Translations under genes and position numbers: made by a program
The notes under the pieces: model-generated
What the model was told of the DNA's origin: nothing
Databases searched by the model: none
Seen by the model: only the letters and a program-made list of their open reading frames with translations
Assembly (NCBI RefSeq): GCF_042887685.1
Contig: NZ_JBHVOS010000009.1
Coordinates: forward strand, 81,357-145,356
DNA: 64,000 nt
Direction: 5' to 3'
DNA from: Oerskovia sp042887685
Lineage (GTDB): Bacteria > Actinomycetota > Actinomycetes > Actinomycetales > Cellulomonadaceae
In this document: piece after piece, positions 7,499-15,940 of the stretch
How the letters are laid out: each line of letters opens with the position of its first letter
Position numbering within the stretch: position 1 is the first letter of the stretch

Positions 7499-9238
7499 AT
7501 GCCCACCTCCCGCTCCACGACACCGGCCTCGCCTGCCGGGTCCGGCGCGTCTCCCGCGGAGAGCGGCAAGCCGCTCATCGTGCTGACGCAGCGCACCGTC
7601 TGGCTGATCTTCGGCGCGCTCATGGCCTCGATGTTCCTGTCCTCGCTCGACCAGTCGATCGTCGGCACCGCGATGCCGACCATCGTCGGCGAGCTGCACG
7701 GCGTCGAGCACCAGGGTTGGGTCATCACGGCCTACATCCTGGCGATCGCGATCGTCATGCCCCTCTACGGCAAGTTCGGCGACCTGTGGGGTCGCCGCTG
7801 GCCGTTCCTCGTGGCGATCGGCCTGTTCACCGTCGCCTCCGCGGGTGCGGGCTTCGCGCAGACGTTCCCCGAGCTCGTCGCGTGGCGCGCGGTCCAGGGC
7901 CTCGGTGGCGGTGGCCTCATGATCCTGTCGCAGGCGATCATCGCCGACATCGTCCCGGCCAAGGACCGCGGCAAGTACATGGGCCCCATGGGTGCCCTGT
8001 TCGGCATCGCGGCCGTGATCGGCCCGCTGCTCGGCGGCTGGTTCACCGAGGGGCCGGGCTGGCGCTGGGCCTTCTGGATCAACGTCCCGATCGGCATCGC
8101 GGCGTTCCTCGTCGCGTGGTTCACGCTCAAGCTCCCGAGCCACCGTTCGGGTCGCAAGATCGACGTCGCGGGCATCTTCTTCCTCGTGGTCGGGACGTCC
8201 GGGATCGTCCTGCTCACGAGCTGGGAGTCGCTGACCTCGAGCCGGGGCTACGACTGGTCCGACCCCAAGCTGCTGGGCATGGTCGCCGCGACCCTCGCGT
8301 CGATCGCCCTGTTCGTCGTGGTCGAGCGTCGTGCGGAGGAGCCCCTCCTCCCGCTGCACCTCTTCAAGAACCGCACGTTCACCATCGCGACGCTCATCGG
8401 CCTCGTGCTCGGCATGGGCATGTTCTCCGCGCTCGCGTTCCTGCCGACGTTCCTGCAGATGTCGACCGGTGCGGGCGTGACCGAGTCCGGCTTCCTCATG
8501 CTGCCCATGATGGTGGGCGTCATGCTCACGGCGATCGGGTCCGGGTTCGCGATCACCAAGACGGGCCGCTACAAGATCTACCCCGTCGCGGGCCTCGCGA
8601 TCACGACCGCGGGCATCATCTGGCTCACGACGATCACGGGCGACATGTCCATGGTCCTGTTCGGCGCCATGATCTTCGTGATGGGCGCCGGCATGGGTCT
8701 GGTCATGCAGACCATCGTGCTGGCCGTCCAGAACTCCGTGGACCCCCACGAGATCGGGACCGCGACGAGCGCGAACAACTTCTTCCGGGAGATCGGTGCG
8801 GCCGTGGGCACGGCGCTCTTCAGCACGATCTTCACGACGCGCCTGTCGGCCAACCTCGCCGAGGTCATCCCCGGCGGCGCGGCCACGGGTGGGGGAGAGG
8901 CGTCGAGCCTGACCCCTGCCGCGGTCCAGGCCCTCCCGGAGCCCGTCAAGACGGGCGTGATCGACGCCTTCACGAACGCTCTCGCCCCGGCGTTCTGGTA
9001 CCTGGTCCCGCTCGTCGTCGTGGGCTTCGTGCTCGCGCTGTTCCTCAAGGAGGTCAAGCTCTCGGGCGAGGCCGGCATGGTCGCCCGCGGCGAGGCGATC
9101 GCCGACCCCCGGGGTGAGCTCGTCGAGGGCGCGCAGGACGCCCCGGCGCGCGACGCCGTCGGGCCGGACGGGGCGAGCATCCCCGCGGGGGACGACCCGA
9201 CGGGCGCCCCCGCCCGGCAGGACGCGCCGGTAAACTGA
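7499..9238 (+). CDS. MFS multidrug exporter, DHA2 (14-TM) family
   Basis: Proton-driven efflux protein in the cytoplasmic membrane. The 579-residue product has about 14 hydrophobic segments, an N-terminal LDQSIVGTAMPTI motif in the first membrane segment (the DHA2 signature region), GKFGDLWGRR in the first cytoplasmic loop and an RAVQGLGGGGLM segment. The C-terminal 60 residues are hydrophilic and acidic. The start is the ATG at 7499; an extension back to 7376 would overlap the upstream regulator gene. Lying 88 bases after a TetR gene on the same strand suggests co-transcription and substrate-induced expression. Substrate unknown. Confidence 0.9.
   Translation: MPTSRSTTPASPAGSGASPAESGKPLIVLTQRTVWLIFGALMASMFLSSLDQSIVGTAMPTIVGELHGVEHQGWVITAYILAIAIVMPLYGKFGDLWGRRWPFLVAIGLFTVASAGAGFAQTFPELVAWRAVQGLGGGGLMILSQAIIADIVPAKDRGKYMGPMGALFGIAAVIGPLLGGWFTEGPGWRWAFWINVPIGIAAFLVAWFTLKLPSHRSGRKIDVAGIFFLVVGTSGIVLLTSWESLTSSRGYDWSDPKLLGMVAATLASIALFVVVERRAEEPLLPLHLFKNRTFTIATLIGLVLGMGMFSALAFLPTFLQMSTGAGVTESGFLMLPMMVGVMLTAIGSGFAITKTGRYKIYPVAGLAITTAGIIWLTTITGDMSMVLFGAMIFVMGAGMGLVMQTIVLAVQNSVDPHEIGTATSANNFFREIGAAVGTALFSTIFTTRLSANLAEVIPGGAATGGGEASSLTPAAVQALPEPVKTGVIDAFTNALAPAFWYLVPLVVVGFVLALFLKEVKLSGEAGMVARGEAIADPRGELVEGAQDAPARDAVGPDGASIPAGDDPTGAPARQDAPVN
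9231..9236 (+). promoter_or_regulatory. -10 element for leaderless DUF4233 mRNA
   Basis: TAAACT lies exactly seven bases before the GTG at 9244, within the last codons of the exporter gene. This spacing is the actinobacterial pattern for leaderless transcripts, and no Shine-Dalgarno is present. Confidence 0.55.
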
Positions 9239-9243
9239 ACCGC

Positions 9244-9750
9244 GTGAGCTCCACCATCGAACCGGCCGACAAGCCGGCAGAGCAGGTCCGGCCCGCCGCG
9301 TCCTCCGCCCCCTCGGGCGAGGACGTGGCGGGCCCGCCCCGCATCAAGGCCAAGAAGTCCGCGAAGATCCAGTTCACGTCGACGACGCTGCTGCTCGAGG
9401 CCTTCCTCGTGCTGTTCGCGACCCTCGTCGCGTTCGGCCTGCGGACCGTGCCCTACGCGTGGCCGGACCGGATGCAGGTGCCCTCGGGCCCCGCGATCTG
9501 GATCGTGGGCGGGACGCTCATGGTCGTGCTGATCCTCCTCAGCCGCATGGTCGGCGGGCCGGGCGGCTACGTCGCGGGCTCGGTCGTGCAGCTCCCCGTG
9601 ATCGCGTGCGGCTTCGCGGTGCCGCTGATGTTCCTGGTCGGGGGCATCTTCGTGGTCCTATGGATCGTGTCGCTGCGGCTCGGCGGACGGATCGACCGCG
9701 AGCGCGCCGCGTACGACGCCGAGCACCCGGAGACCGCACCGAACATGTGA
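9244..9750 (+). CDS. DUF4233 membrane protein
   Basis: Conserved actinobacterial integral membrane protein of unknown function, usually found between folC and ndk. The 168-residue product has a hydrophilic Pro/Ala-rich N-terminus, a basic stretch (KAKKSAKIQ) and four predicted membrane segments from about residue 45 to 150, with a short charged C-terminal tail. Here it keeps ndk as its neighbour but is separated from folC. Starts at GTG 9244, seven bases after a TAAACT element. Confidence 0.85.
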   Translation: MSSTIEPADKPAEQVRPAASSAPSGEDVAGPPRIKAKKSAKIQFTSTTLLLEAFLVLFATLVAFGLRTVPYAWPDRMQVPSGPAIWIVGGTLMVVLILLSRMVGGPGGYVAGSVVQLPVIACGFAVPLMFLVGGIFVVLWIVSLRLGGRIDRERAAYDAEHPETAPNM

Positions 9751-9760
9751 GCGCGGCCGG

Positions 9761-9766
9761 TAGGGT
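9761..9766 (+). promoter_or_regulatory. -10 element for leaderless ndk mRNA
   Basis: TAGGGT followed by seven bases and then the ndk ATG, with no Shine-Dalgarno. Fits leaderless initiation. Confidence 0.55.
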
Positions 9767-9773
9767 CGTGCGC

Positions 9774-10238
9774 ATGACTGATGTTGCAGCCCCCGTCGTC
9801 GCCGACGCGCTCTCCGAGACCATCGAGCGCACCCTCGTCCTCGTCAAGCCCGACGGCGTCCGCCGCGGCCTGTCGGGAGAGATCCTGCGCCGCGTCGAGG
9901 CCAAGGGGTACACCCTGGCCGCCGTCCGGCTCCTCGACGCCACCCCCGAGCTCCTCGCGGCGCACTACGCCGAGCACGAGGGCAAGCCGTTCTTCGCACC
10001 GCTCGTCGACTTCATGCTCTCGGGCCCGATCCTCGCGGTCGTCGCCGAGGGGCAGGGCGTCGTCCCGGGCTTCCGCTCGCTGGCCGGCACGACCGACCCG
10101 ACGGCGGCCGCCCCCGGCACCATCCGCGGCGACCTGGGTCGTGACTGGGGCCTGAAGGTCCAGCAGAACCTGGTCCACGGCTCGGACTCCCCGGAGTCGG
10201 CGGCCCGCGAGATCGCGCTCTGGTTCCCGGCTCTCTGA
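9774..10238 (+). CDS. ndk: Nucleoside diphosphate kinase
   Basis: Transfers the gamma-phosphate from ATP to nucleoside diphosphates through a phosphohistidine. The 154-residue protein has TLVLVKPDGVRRG near the N-terminus and the active-site histidine at about His135 in NLVHGSDSPESA. It carries about 18 extra N-terminal residues relative to the usual 136-150-residue family. Start is ATG 9774, apparently leaderless. A strong terminator follows. Confidence 0.97.
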   Translation: MTDVAAPVVADALSETIERTLVLVKPDGVRRGLSGEILRRVEAKGYTLAAVRLLDATPELLAAHYAEHEGKPFFAPLVDFMLSGPILAVVAEGQGVVPGFRSLAGTTDPTAAAPGTIRGDLGRDWGLKVQQNLVHGSDSPESAAREIALWFPAL

Positions 10239-10256
10239 GCACCACCCGCACCACCG

Positions 10257-10290
10257 GCAGGCGCTCCCGTCGCACGACGGGGGCGCCTGC
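10257..10290 (+). terminator. Terminator after ndk
   Basis: 15-bp stem (10257-10271 with 10276-10290) including one G-U pair, with a 4-base loop, 18 bases after the ndk stop. Confidence 0.8.
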
Positions 10291-10351
10291 GGTCGTCGGC
10301 GAGGAGGACGGGGAACACCACCGCCTCCCCATTTCACCCGCAGATCCGCAC

Positions 10352-10357
10352 TAGGCT
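10352..10357 (+). promoter_or_regulatory. -10 element for leaderless smc mRNA
   Basis: TAGGCT ends seven bases before the smc GTG at 10365. No ribosome binding site is visible between them. Confidence 0.55.
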
Positions 10358-10364
10358 CTGACCC

Positions 10365-13300
10365 GTGCACCTCAAGACCCTGACCCTCCGCGGGTTCAAG
10401 TCGTTCGCGTCGGCGACGACCCTGCGCTTCGAGCCGGGCGTGACGTGCGTCGTCGGGCCGAACGGTTCGGGCAAGTCGAACGTGGTCGACGCCCTGTCCT
10501 GGGTCATGGGGGAGCAGGGCGCCAAGTCGCTGCGCGGCGGCAAGATGGAGGACGTCATCTTCGCGGGCACGGCGGGGCGCCCGCCGCTCGGTCGCGCCGA
10601 GGTGTCGTTGACGATCGACAACACCGACGGCGCCCTGCCGATCGACTACTCCGAGGTGACGATCTCCCGGACCCTGTTCCGCAACGGCGGGTCGGAGTAC
10701 GCGATCAACGGGTCGTCGTGCCGCCTGCTGGACATCCAGGAGCTGCTCTCGGACTCGGGCATCGGGCGCGAGATGCACGTGATCGTCGGGCAGGGGCAGC
10801 TCGACGCGGTGCTGCGGGCGACGCCCGAGGAGCGGCGCGGCTTCATCGAGGAGGCCGCGGGCGTCCTCAAGCACCGCAAGCGCAAGGAGAAGGCGCTGCG
10901 CAAGCTCGACGCGATGCAGGCGAACCTCACCCGGCTGGGGGACCTGACCGCGGAGATCCGTCGTCAGCTCGGGCCGCTCGGACGCCAGGCGCAGATCGCG
11001 CGCAAGGCGCAGGTCGTCCAGCGCGACCTGCGCGACGCCCGGGCGCGCCTGCTCGCGGACGACCTCGCACAGCTCACCGCGACGCTCGAGCAGGAGATCG
11101 CGGACGAGTCGGCGCTGCGGGCCCGGCAGGCCGAGGTCGAGCGGTCGCTCGCCGCGGCGCGCGAGGCCCTGGGGTCGTTGGAGGCGCAGGCCGCCGAGGC
11201 CGCCCCGGCCCTGGCTCGGGCGAGCGACGTCTGGTACCGGTTGTCGTCGCTCAAGGACCGCCTGGGCGGGACGCGCACGCTGGCCGCGGAGCGCCTGCGC
11301 CTGCTGGGGCGCCCGGAGACGGTCCAGCGGGGCCAGGACCCGAACGACCTCGACGCGCAGGCGGCACGGGCGCGTGCGGCCGAGCAGGAGCTCGAGTCGG
11401 AGGTGGCCGTCGCACGCGCGACGCTCGAGGCCGCCGTGGCGGAGCGGACCGCGGTCGAGGCGCAGGCGCAGACCGCGGAGCGCGCCCTCGCGACGCTGCT
11501 GCGCGGGGCCGCGGACCGCCGCGAGGGGCTCGCACGGCTCGCGGGTCAGGTCGCGGCGCGCCGCTCGCGCGTCGAGGCGACCGAGGCCGAGATCGGGCGG
11601 CTGCAGGAGAGCCTCGCGGAGGCCGAGCGGCGCGGGCACCAGGCGAACGTCGAGTTCGCGTCCCTCGAGACGCAGGTCGTGGGCGTCGAGGAGGGCGAGG
11701 AGGGCCTGGACGCCGAGCACGAGGAGGCGGCCGACGCCGTCGAGCGGACAGGGGCCGTCGTCGCCGGGCTGCGCGCCGAGGAGCAGACCGCCGACCGCGA
11801 CCGCGCGACGTGGAGCGCCCGGGTCGAGGCGCTCGAGATGAGCCTGGTCCGCAAGGACGGAGCGGGTGCCCTGCTGGCCGCCGACGGCGTGGCCGCGCTC
11901 GGGTCGCTCGCGGCGCTGCTGAGCATCGACGCGGGGTACGAGGACGCGATCGCGGCGGCCCTCGGTCCGGCCGCGGACGCCGTCGCGGTCGAGAGCCTCG
12001 AGGCGGCGGTCGACGCGCTGCGTCATCTGCGGCAGGAGGACGCGGGCCGGGCGAGCCTCGTGGTCGGTGGCGGCACGCGTCCGTCGTCGGGGGTGGGGGA
12101 GTCCACCGCACTGCCCGACGGCGCCACGTGGGCCGTGCGGGTCGTCACGCCCGCGCGCTCGGTCGCCTCGGCGGTCGAGCTCCTGCTCGACGGCGTGGTC
12201 GTGGTCGAGGACCTCGCGCAGGCGCGTGCGCTCGTGGCGGCGTCGCCGCAGGTCACCGCTGTGACCATGGGCGGGGACCTGCTCGGTGCGCACAGCGCGT
12301 GGGGCGGCTCGGCGACCGCGCCGAGCGTGCTGCACCTGCAGTCGGCCCTGGACGAGGCGACGACGGCCCGGGACGACGCGACCGCTCGCGGTGAGCGGAC
12401 GCGGTTCGCGCTCGTGGGGGCGATCGAGGAGGCCGAGGGGGCGCAGCAGCGCTACGACGCGACCCTGGAGCGGCTCAACGAGTCCGACGCCGCGCTGGCC
12501 GCCGTCGCCGAGCAGCTCGGGCACCTGGGGGCCACGGCTCGCGCGGCTGCGGCCGAGTCGGCCCGCGTCCGGGCCAACCTCGACAGGGCGCAGGCCACGC
12601 TGGTCACCGAGCAGGCCGAGCTCGCGGGCCTGGTCGTCCGGCACGACGAGGCCGAGGCGGCCCCGGAGCAGACCGAGGAGTCCGTCGCGGCGGCGACCGC
12701 CGCCCGCGACGAGGCCAACGCTCTCGCGACCGCGACCCGCGCGGCGGAGACCGAGGCCCGTCTCGCGCTGCGCACGAGCGAGGAACGAGCGCGGGCCCTG
12801 ACCGGACGCGCGCAGTCCCTCGCCCGGGCGGCGGCGGCCGAGCGGGCCGCGCGCGAGCGGGCTGCGGCACGTGAGGCCGCCAGGGTGCGTCAGGCGGGCC
12901 GCGCGGAGGCCGTGCGCGACGGAGCAGAGGTGGCCCTGGCGGCGATCGAGCGGTCGCTCGCGCGGGCAGGTGACGAGCGGGCGGCAGCCGAGGCGGCGCG
13001 GGGCGAGCTGGACGCCGCGGTGACCGCTCGTCGGGCGGAGGTCGACGCGCTCGCCGGTCAGCTCCGCGAGCTCACCGACGTCGCTCACCGCGACGAGGTC
13101 GCCCGTGCCCAGCAGCAGCTGCGGATCGAGCAGCTCCAGGAGCGCAGCGTCACCGAGCTCGGGCTGGACCCCGAGGTCCTGCTCGACGAGCTCGGCCCCG
13201 ACCGTCCCGTCCCCGTGCTCGCCGAGGACGGCACGGTCCGCGAGGACGAGGACGGGGAGCCCGTGACCGAGCCGTACGTGCGGGCCGCGCAGGAGAAGCG

Positions 13301-13940
13301 GCTGCGTTCCGCCGAGCGCGCCCTGGGGCAGCTCGGGAAGGTCAACCCGCTCGCGCTCGAGGAGTTCGCCGCGCTCGAGGAACGGCACACGTTCCTCACG
13401 ACCCAGCTCGCCGACCTCAAGAAGTCCCGCGCGGACCTGCTGGAGATCGTCCGCGAGATCGACGAGCGCGTCGAGCAGGTCTTCACCGAGGCGTACCACG
13501 ACACGGCGGAGCAGTTCGTGCACGTGTTCGGACGGATGTTCCCCGGAGGCGAGGGGCGCCTGGTCCTGACGAACCCCGAGGACATGCTCACGACCGGCAT
13601 CGAGGTCGAGGCCCGCCCGGCGGGCAAGAAGGTCAAGCGTCTGTCGTTGCTGTCGGGCGGCGAGCGCTCGCTGACCGCGGTCGCCCTCCTCGTCGCGATC
13701 TTCAAGGCACGGCCGAGCCCCTTCTACGTCATGGACGAGGTCGAGGCCGCGCTCGACGACGTGAACCTGGGGCGCCTGCTCGAGATCTTCCGTGAGCTCC
13801 AGGAGGACTCGCAGCTCATCGTCATCACGCACCAGAAGCGGACGATGGAGATCGCGGACGCGCTGTACGGGGTCACGATGCGCGGGGACGGCGTCACGAC
13901 CGTCATCAGCCAGCGGCTGCGCGACGAGGTCGGTGTGTGA
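10365..13940 (+). CDS. smc: Chromosome segregation ATPase SMC
   Basis: Core subunit of the condensin-like SMC-ScpAB complex that organises and helps segregate the chromosome. The 1191-residue length is typical. Walker A is GPNGSGKSN at residues 32-40. Two long Ala/Glu/Arg-rich coiled coils (about 170-480 and 660-1000) flank the hinge (about 500-640). The C-terminal head holds the LLSGGERS signature and Walker B YVMDEVEAALDD. GTG start with a leaderless-type promoter. The coiled coils are unusually alanine-rich, in keeping with the base composition. scpA and scpB are not in this window. Confidence 0.97.
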   Translation: MHLKTLTLRGFKSFASATTLRFEPGVTCVVGPNGSGKSNVVDALSWVMGEQGAKSLRGGKMEDVIFAGTAGRPPLGRAEVSLTIDNTDGALPIDYSEVTISRTLFRNGGSEYAINGSSCRLLDIQELLSDSGIGREMHVIVGQGQLDAVLRATPEERRGFIEEAAGVLKHRKRKEKALRKLDAMQANLTRLGDLTAEIRRQLGPLGRQAQIARKAQVVQRDLRDARARLLADDLAQLTATLEQEIADESALRARQAEVERSLAAAREALGSLEAQAAEAAPALARASDVWYRLSSLKDRLGGTRTLAAERLRLLGRPETVQRGQDPNDLDAQAARARAAEQELESEVAVARATLEAAVAERTAVEAQAQTAERALATLLRGAADRREGLARLAGQVAARRSRVEATEAEIGRLQESLAEAERRGHQANVEFASLETQVVGVEEGEEGLDAEHEEAADAVERTGAVVAGLRAEEQTADRDRATWSARVEALEMSLVRKDGAGALLAADGVAALGSLAALLSIDAGYEDAIAAALGPAADAVAVESLEAAVDALRHLRQEDAGRASLVVGGGTRPSSGVGESTALPDGATWAVRVVTPARSVASAVELLLDGVVVVEDLAQARALVAASPQVTAVTMGGDLLGAHSAWGGSATAPSVLHLQSALDEATTARDDATARGERTRFALVGAIEEAEGAQQRYDATLERLNESDAALAAVAEQLGHLGATARAAAAESARVRANLDRAQATLVTEQAELAGLVVRHDEAEAAPEQTEESVAAATAARDEANALATATRAAETEARLALRTSEERARALTGRAQSLARAAAAERAARERAAAREAARVRQAGRAEAVRDGAEVALAAIERSLARAGDERAAAEAARGELDAAVTARRAEVDALAGQLRELTDVAHRDEVARAQQQLRIEQLQERSVTELGLDPEVLLDELGPDRPVPVLAEDGTVREDEDGEPVTEPYVRAAQEKRLRSAERALGQLGKVNPLALEEFAALEERHTFLTTQLADLKKSRADLLEIVREIDERVEQVFTEAYHDTAEQFVHVFGRMFPGGEGRLVLTNPEDMLTTGIEVEARPAGKKVKRLSLLSGGERSLTAVALLVAIFKARPSPFYVMDEVEAALDDVNLGRLLEIFRELQEDSQLIVITHQKRTMEIADALYGVTMRGDGVTTVISQRLRDEVGV

Positions 13941-14003
13941 CGGACGTCTCGGGTGGTGCGGCGCACGCAGCGCGCTGCCGCCCGAAGCGTGGAGAGCCTG
14001 TCG

Positions 14004-14023
14004 ACCCGCACGATCCTGCGGGT
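14004..14023 (+). terminator. Possible weak terminator after smc
   Basis: Perfect 7-bp stem (14004-14010 with 14017-14023), 6-base loop, 64 bases after the smc stop. Short for a terminator, but it lies before an independent promoter. Confidence 0.3.
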
Positions 14024-14096
14024 TCCCCGGTGTGAAGATGCTGTACCGATCCTCGGACTCGCCGGTCTCCTTCAGGTCTCACCCGGTCGCCCCGGT

Positions 14097-14102
14097 GATA
14101 CT
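14097..14102 (+). promoter_or_regulatory. -10 element before small membrane-protein gene
   Basis: GATACT lies six bases upstream of the ATG at 14109; no Shine-Dalgarno. Probable leaderless transcript. Confidence 0.5.
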
Positions 14103-14108
14103 TGACGG

Positions 14109-14528
14109 ATGCTCTGGATGTACGTGTTCCTCGGGATCGCGCTCGTGGCGGCCATCGTGGTCTTCCTGTTCGCGAGCGTCGTCACGCGCATCGACGACCG
14201 CAACGAGCGCCAAGGCCCACCCGTCGGTATCCGGGGGTTCTGGCGTGACTTCCGCTCGGGCCTGTCGAGGTGGCGCCGCCGGTCGGACGACGACCGCGCA
14301 GCCGGGTCGGCGGCACCGGTCGACACGGGCATGGAGGAGTTCTTCGCGGCGACCGAGGTCGCCGACCCCGCGTACATGGACGCCGACGAGATCACCGACG
14401 TCCTGCACCGGGCCCGCGAGCGGGCCGCGCACACGCTGCACGGTGCCACGGTGCGGCGCCCGCACACCGGCTCCGTGCGCTCGGTCCCTGCGACCCCGCC
14501 CGCGGGACCGACCGCCCACCAGGACTGA
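14109..14528 (+). CDS. Hypothetical single-pass membrane protein
   Basis: I do not recognise a family. The 139-residue product starts with a membrane segment (MLWMYVFLGIALVAAIVVFL), followed by a basic, arginine-rich region (about 28-65) and an acidic segment around residues 75-95. Likely topology: N-terminal anchor with a cytoplasmic tail. It lies between smc and ftsY with its own leaderless-type promoter. Codon use matches its neighbours, so it is probably a real, vertically inherited gene. Confidence 0.75.
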   Translation: MLWMYVFLGIALVAAIVVFLFASVVTRIDDRNERQGPPVGIRGFWRDFRSGLSRWRRRSDDDRAAGSAAPVDTGMEEFFAATEVADPAYMDADEITDVLHRARERAAHTLHGATVRRPHTGSVRSVPATPPAGPTAHQD

Positions 14529-14577
14529 TGCGGTCCGGCCGCCCGCACCGCGCGCCGGGATTTGAGAGACTTCGACG

Positions 14578-15747
14578 GTGAACGATCTCCTCTGGCTCTG
14601 GATCACCCTCGCCGTCCTCGTCGTCGTCTCGGTCGGTCTCGTCGGCTTCCGCCGTCGCTCCGGGACGCGCGCGACCCTCCCGCCGCCCGCCACAGGTGCG
14701 ACCACCGACTCCGCGGAGGAGCCCGCCCCGGTGCCCGAGCCAGGGTCCGTGGCCACGGCAGAGGCTCCGACCGACCTCGAGGCCCCGCCCGCGGTCGAGG
14801 TGCCCGAAGCCGTCGGCGGCCGCCTCGCCAGGCTGCGCGGCCGCCTCGCCCGGTCGGGGTCGCCGCTCGGTTCCAAGCTGCTCGCGGTGCTCTCGCGCGA
14901 CCACCTGACCGAGGACGACTGGGACGAGCTCGAGGAGACGCTGCTCCTCGCGGACGTCGGCGCCGGTCCCGCGGGCGAGCTCATCGAGTCGCTCCGCACC
15001 CGTGTGCGGGTCCTGGGCGTCCGCGACCCGGCGAGCGTCCGTGACCTGCTCCGCGAGGAGCTCGTCGCGCTCGTCGACCCGAGCCTCGACCGCTCCCTCG
15101 CGACGGCCCCGCAGACTGCCGAGGACGGGACCCGGCTCCCCGCCGTCGTGCTCGTCGTCGGGGTCAACGGCACGGGCAAGACGACGACCGTGGGCAAGCT
15201 CGCGCGCGTCCTGGTCGCGGAGGACCGCACCGTCGTGCTCGGCGCGGCCGACACGTTCCGGGCCGCGGCGGCCGACCAGCTCGAGACCTGGGGTGCCCGC
15301 GTCGGCGTGCGCACGGTGCGCTCCGACCGTGACGGAGCCGACCCGGCGGCGGTCGCGTTCGACGCCGTCCGCACCGGCCGCGCGGAGGGGGTCGACGTCG
15401 TGCTCGTCGACACGGCCGGCCGTCTCCAGAACAAGGCGGGCCTCATGGACGAGCTGGGCAAGATCCGGCGCGTCATCACCAAGGAGGCGCCGCTCTCCGA
15501 GGTGCTGCTGGTCCTCGACGCCACGACGGGCCAGAACGGCCTCAACCAGGCACGGGTGTTCGGCGAGATCGCCGGGGTCACGGGCATCGTGCTGACCAAG
15601 CTCGACGGCACCGCCAAGGGCGGGATCGTCGTCGCGGTCCAGCGCGAGCTGGGCGTGCCGGTCAAGCTCGTGGGCCTGGGCGAGGGACCTGACGACCTGG
15701 CGCCGTTCGACCCGCAGGAGTTCGTCGACGGGCTCCTGGGCGACTGA
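14578..15747 (+). CDS. ftsY: Signal recognition particle receptor FtsY
   Basis: SRP receptor GTPase that docks ribosome-nascent chains at the membrane. The 389-residue product begins with a hydrophobic segment (MNDLLWLWITLAVLVVVSVG) and a Pro/Glu/Ala-rich linker to about residue 80. The NG domain follows: GVNGTGKTTT at about 195, ADTFRAAAADQL, VDTAGRLQNK and TKLDGTAKGG. GTG start at 14578. Pairs with ffh at 19506. Confidence 0.97.
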   Translation: MNDLLWLWITLAVLVVVSVGLVGFRRRSGTRATLPPPATGATTDSAEEPAPVPEPGSVATAEAPTDLEAPPAVEVPEAVGGRLARLRGRLARSGSPLGSKLLAVLSRDHLTEDDWDELEETLLLADVGAGPAGELIESLRTRVRVLGVRDPASVRDLLREELVALVDPSLDRSLATAPQTAEDGTRLPAVVLVVGVNGTGKTTTVGKLARVLVAEDRTVVLGAADTFRAAAADQLETWGARVGVRTVRSDRDGADPAAVAFDAVRTGRAEGVDVVLVDTAGRLQNKAGLMDELGKIRRVITKEAPLSEVLLVLDATTGQNGLNQARVFGEIAGVTGIVLTKLDGTAKGGIVVAVQRELGVPVKLVGLGEGPDDLAPFDPQEFVDGLLGD

Positions 15748-15765
15748 CGTCGCGCGAGGCGACCA

Positions 15766-15794
15766 CGTCCCGGGGGCCGACGGCCCCCGGGACG
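15766..15794 (+). terminator. Terminator after ftsY
   Basis: Perfect 13-bp stem (15766-15778 with 15782-15794) with a 3-base loop, beginning 19 bases after the ftsY stop. Confidence 0.8.
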
Positions 15795-15841
15795 GCCCGT
15801 GGCCGACCGGGAAACGCAACGTTTACACACGAGTGCTCCCC

Positions 15842-15879
15842 GTTACACCTCCGTCACCGTGCGAGCGTCGCGGGGAAAC
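15842..15879 (+). promoter_or_regulatory. Possible GlnR-type sites upstream of amtB
   Basis: Half-sites GTTAC (15842), GTCAC (15853) and GAAAC (15875) are spaced 11 and 22 bases apart. This resembles the GTnAC-n6-GAAAC periodicity reported for actinobacterial GlnR boxes. A further GAAAC is at 15811. Location 60-100 bases before amtB is right for nitrogen control. The match is partial and GlnR itself is not in the window. Confidence 0.35.
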
Positions 15880-15940
15880 TCCGCTGCCCGACTCTTGACC
15901 TGTCCGGCCGCCCGGCTGGCGAGGTGAGAGGCGACAGCGC

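Noticed and set aside
9567..13832. 1421-codon open frame on the minus strand antisense to smc and ndk
   Set aside because: Long antisense frames are expected in very GC-rich genes; the translation is Arg/Leu/Gly-biased with no domain, while the + strand encodes unmistakable Ndk and SMC.
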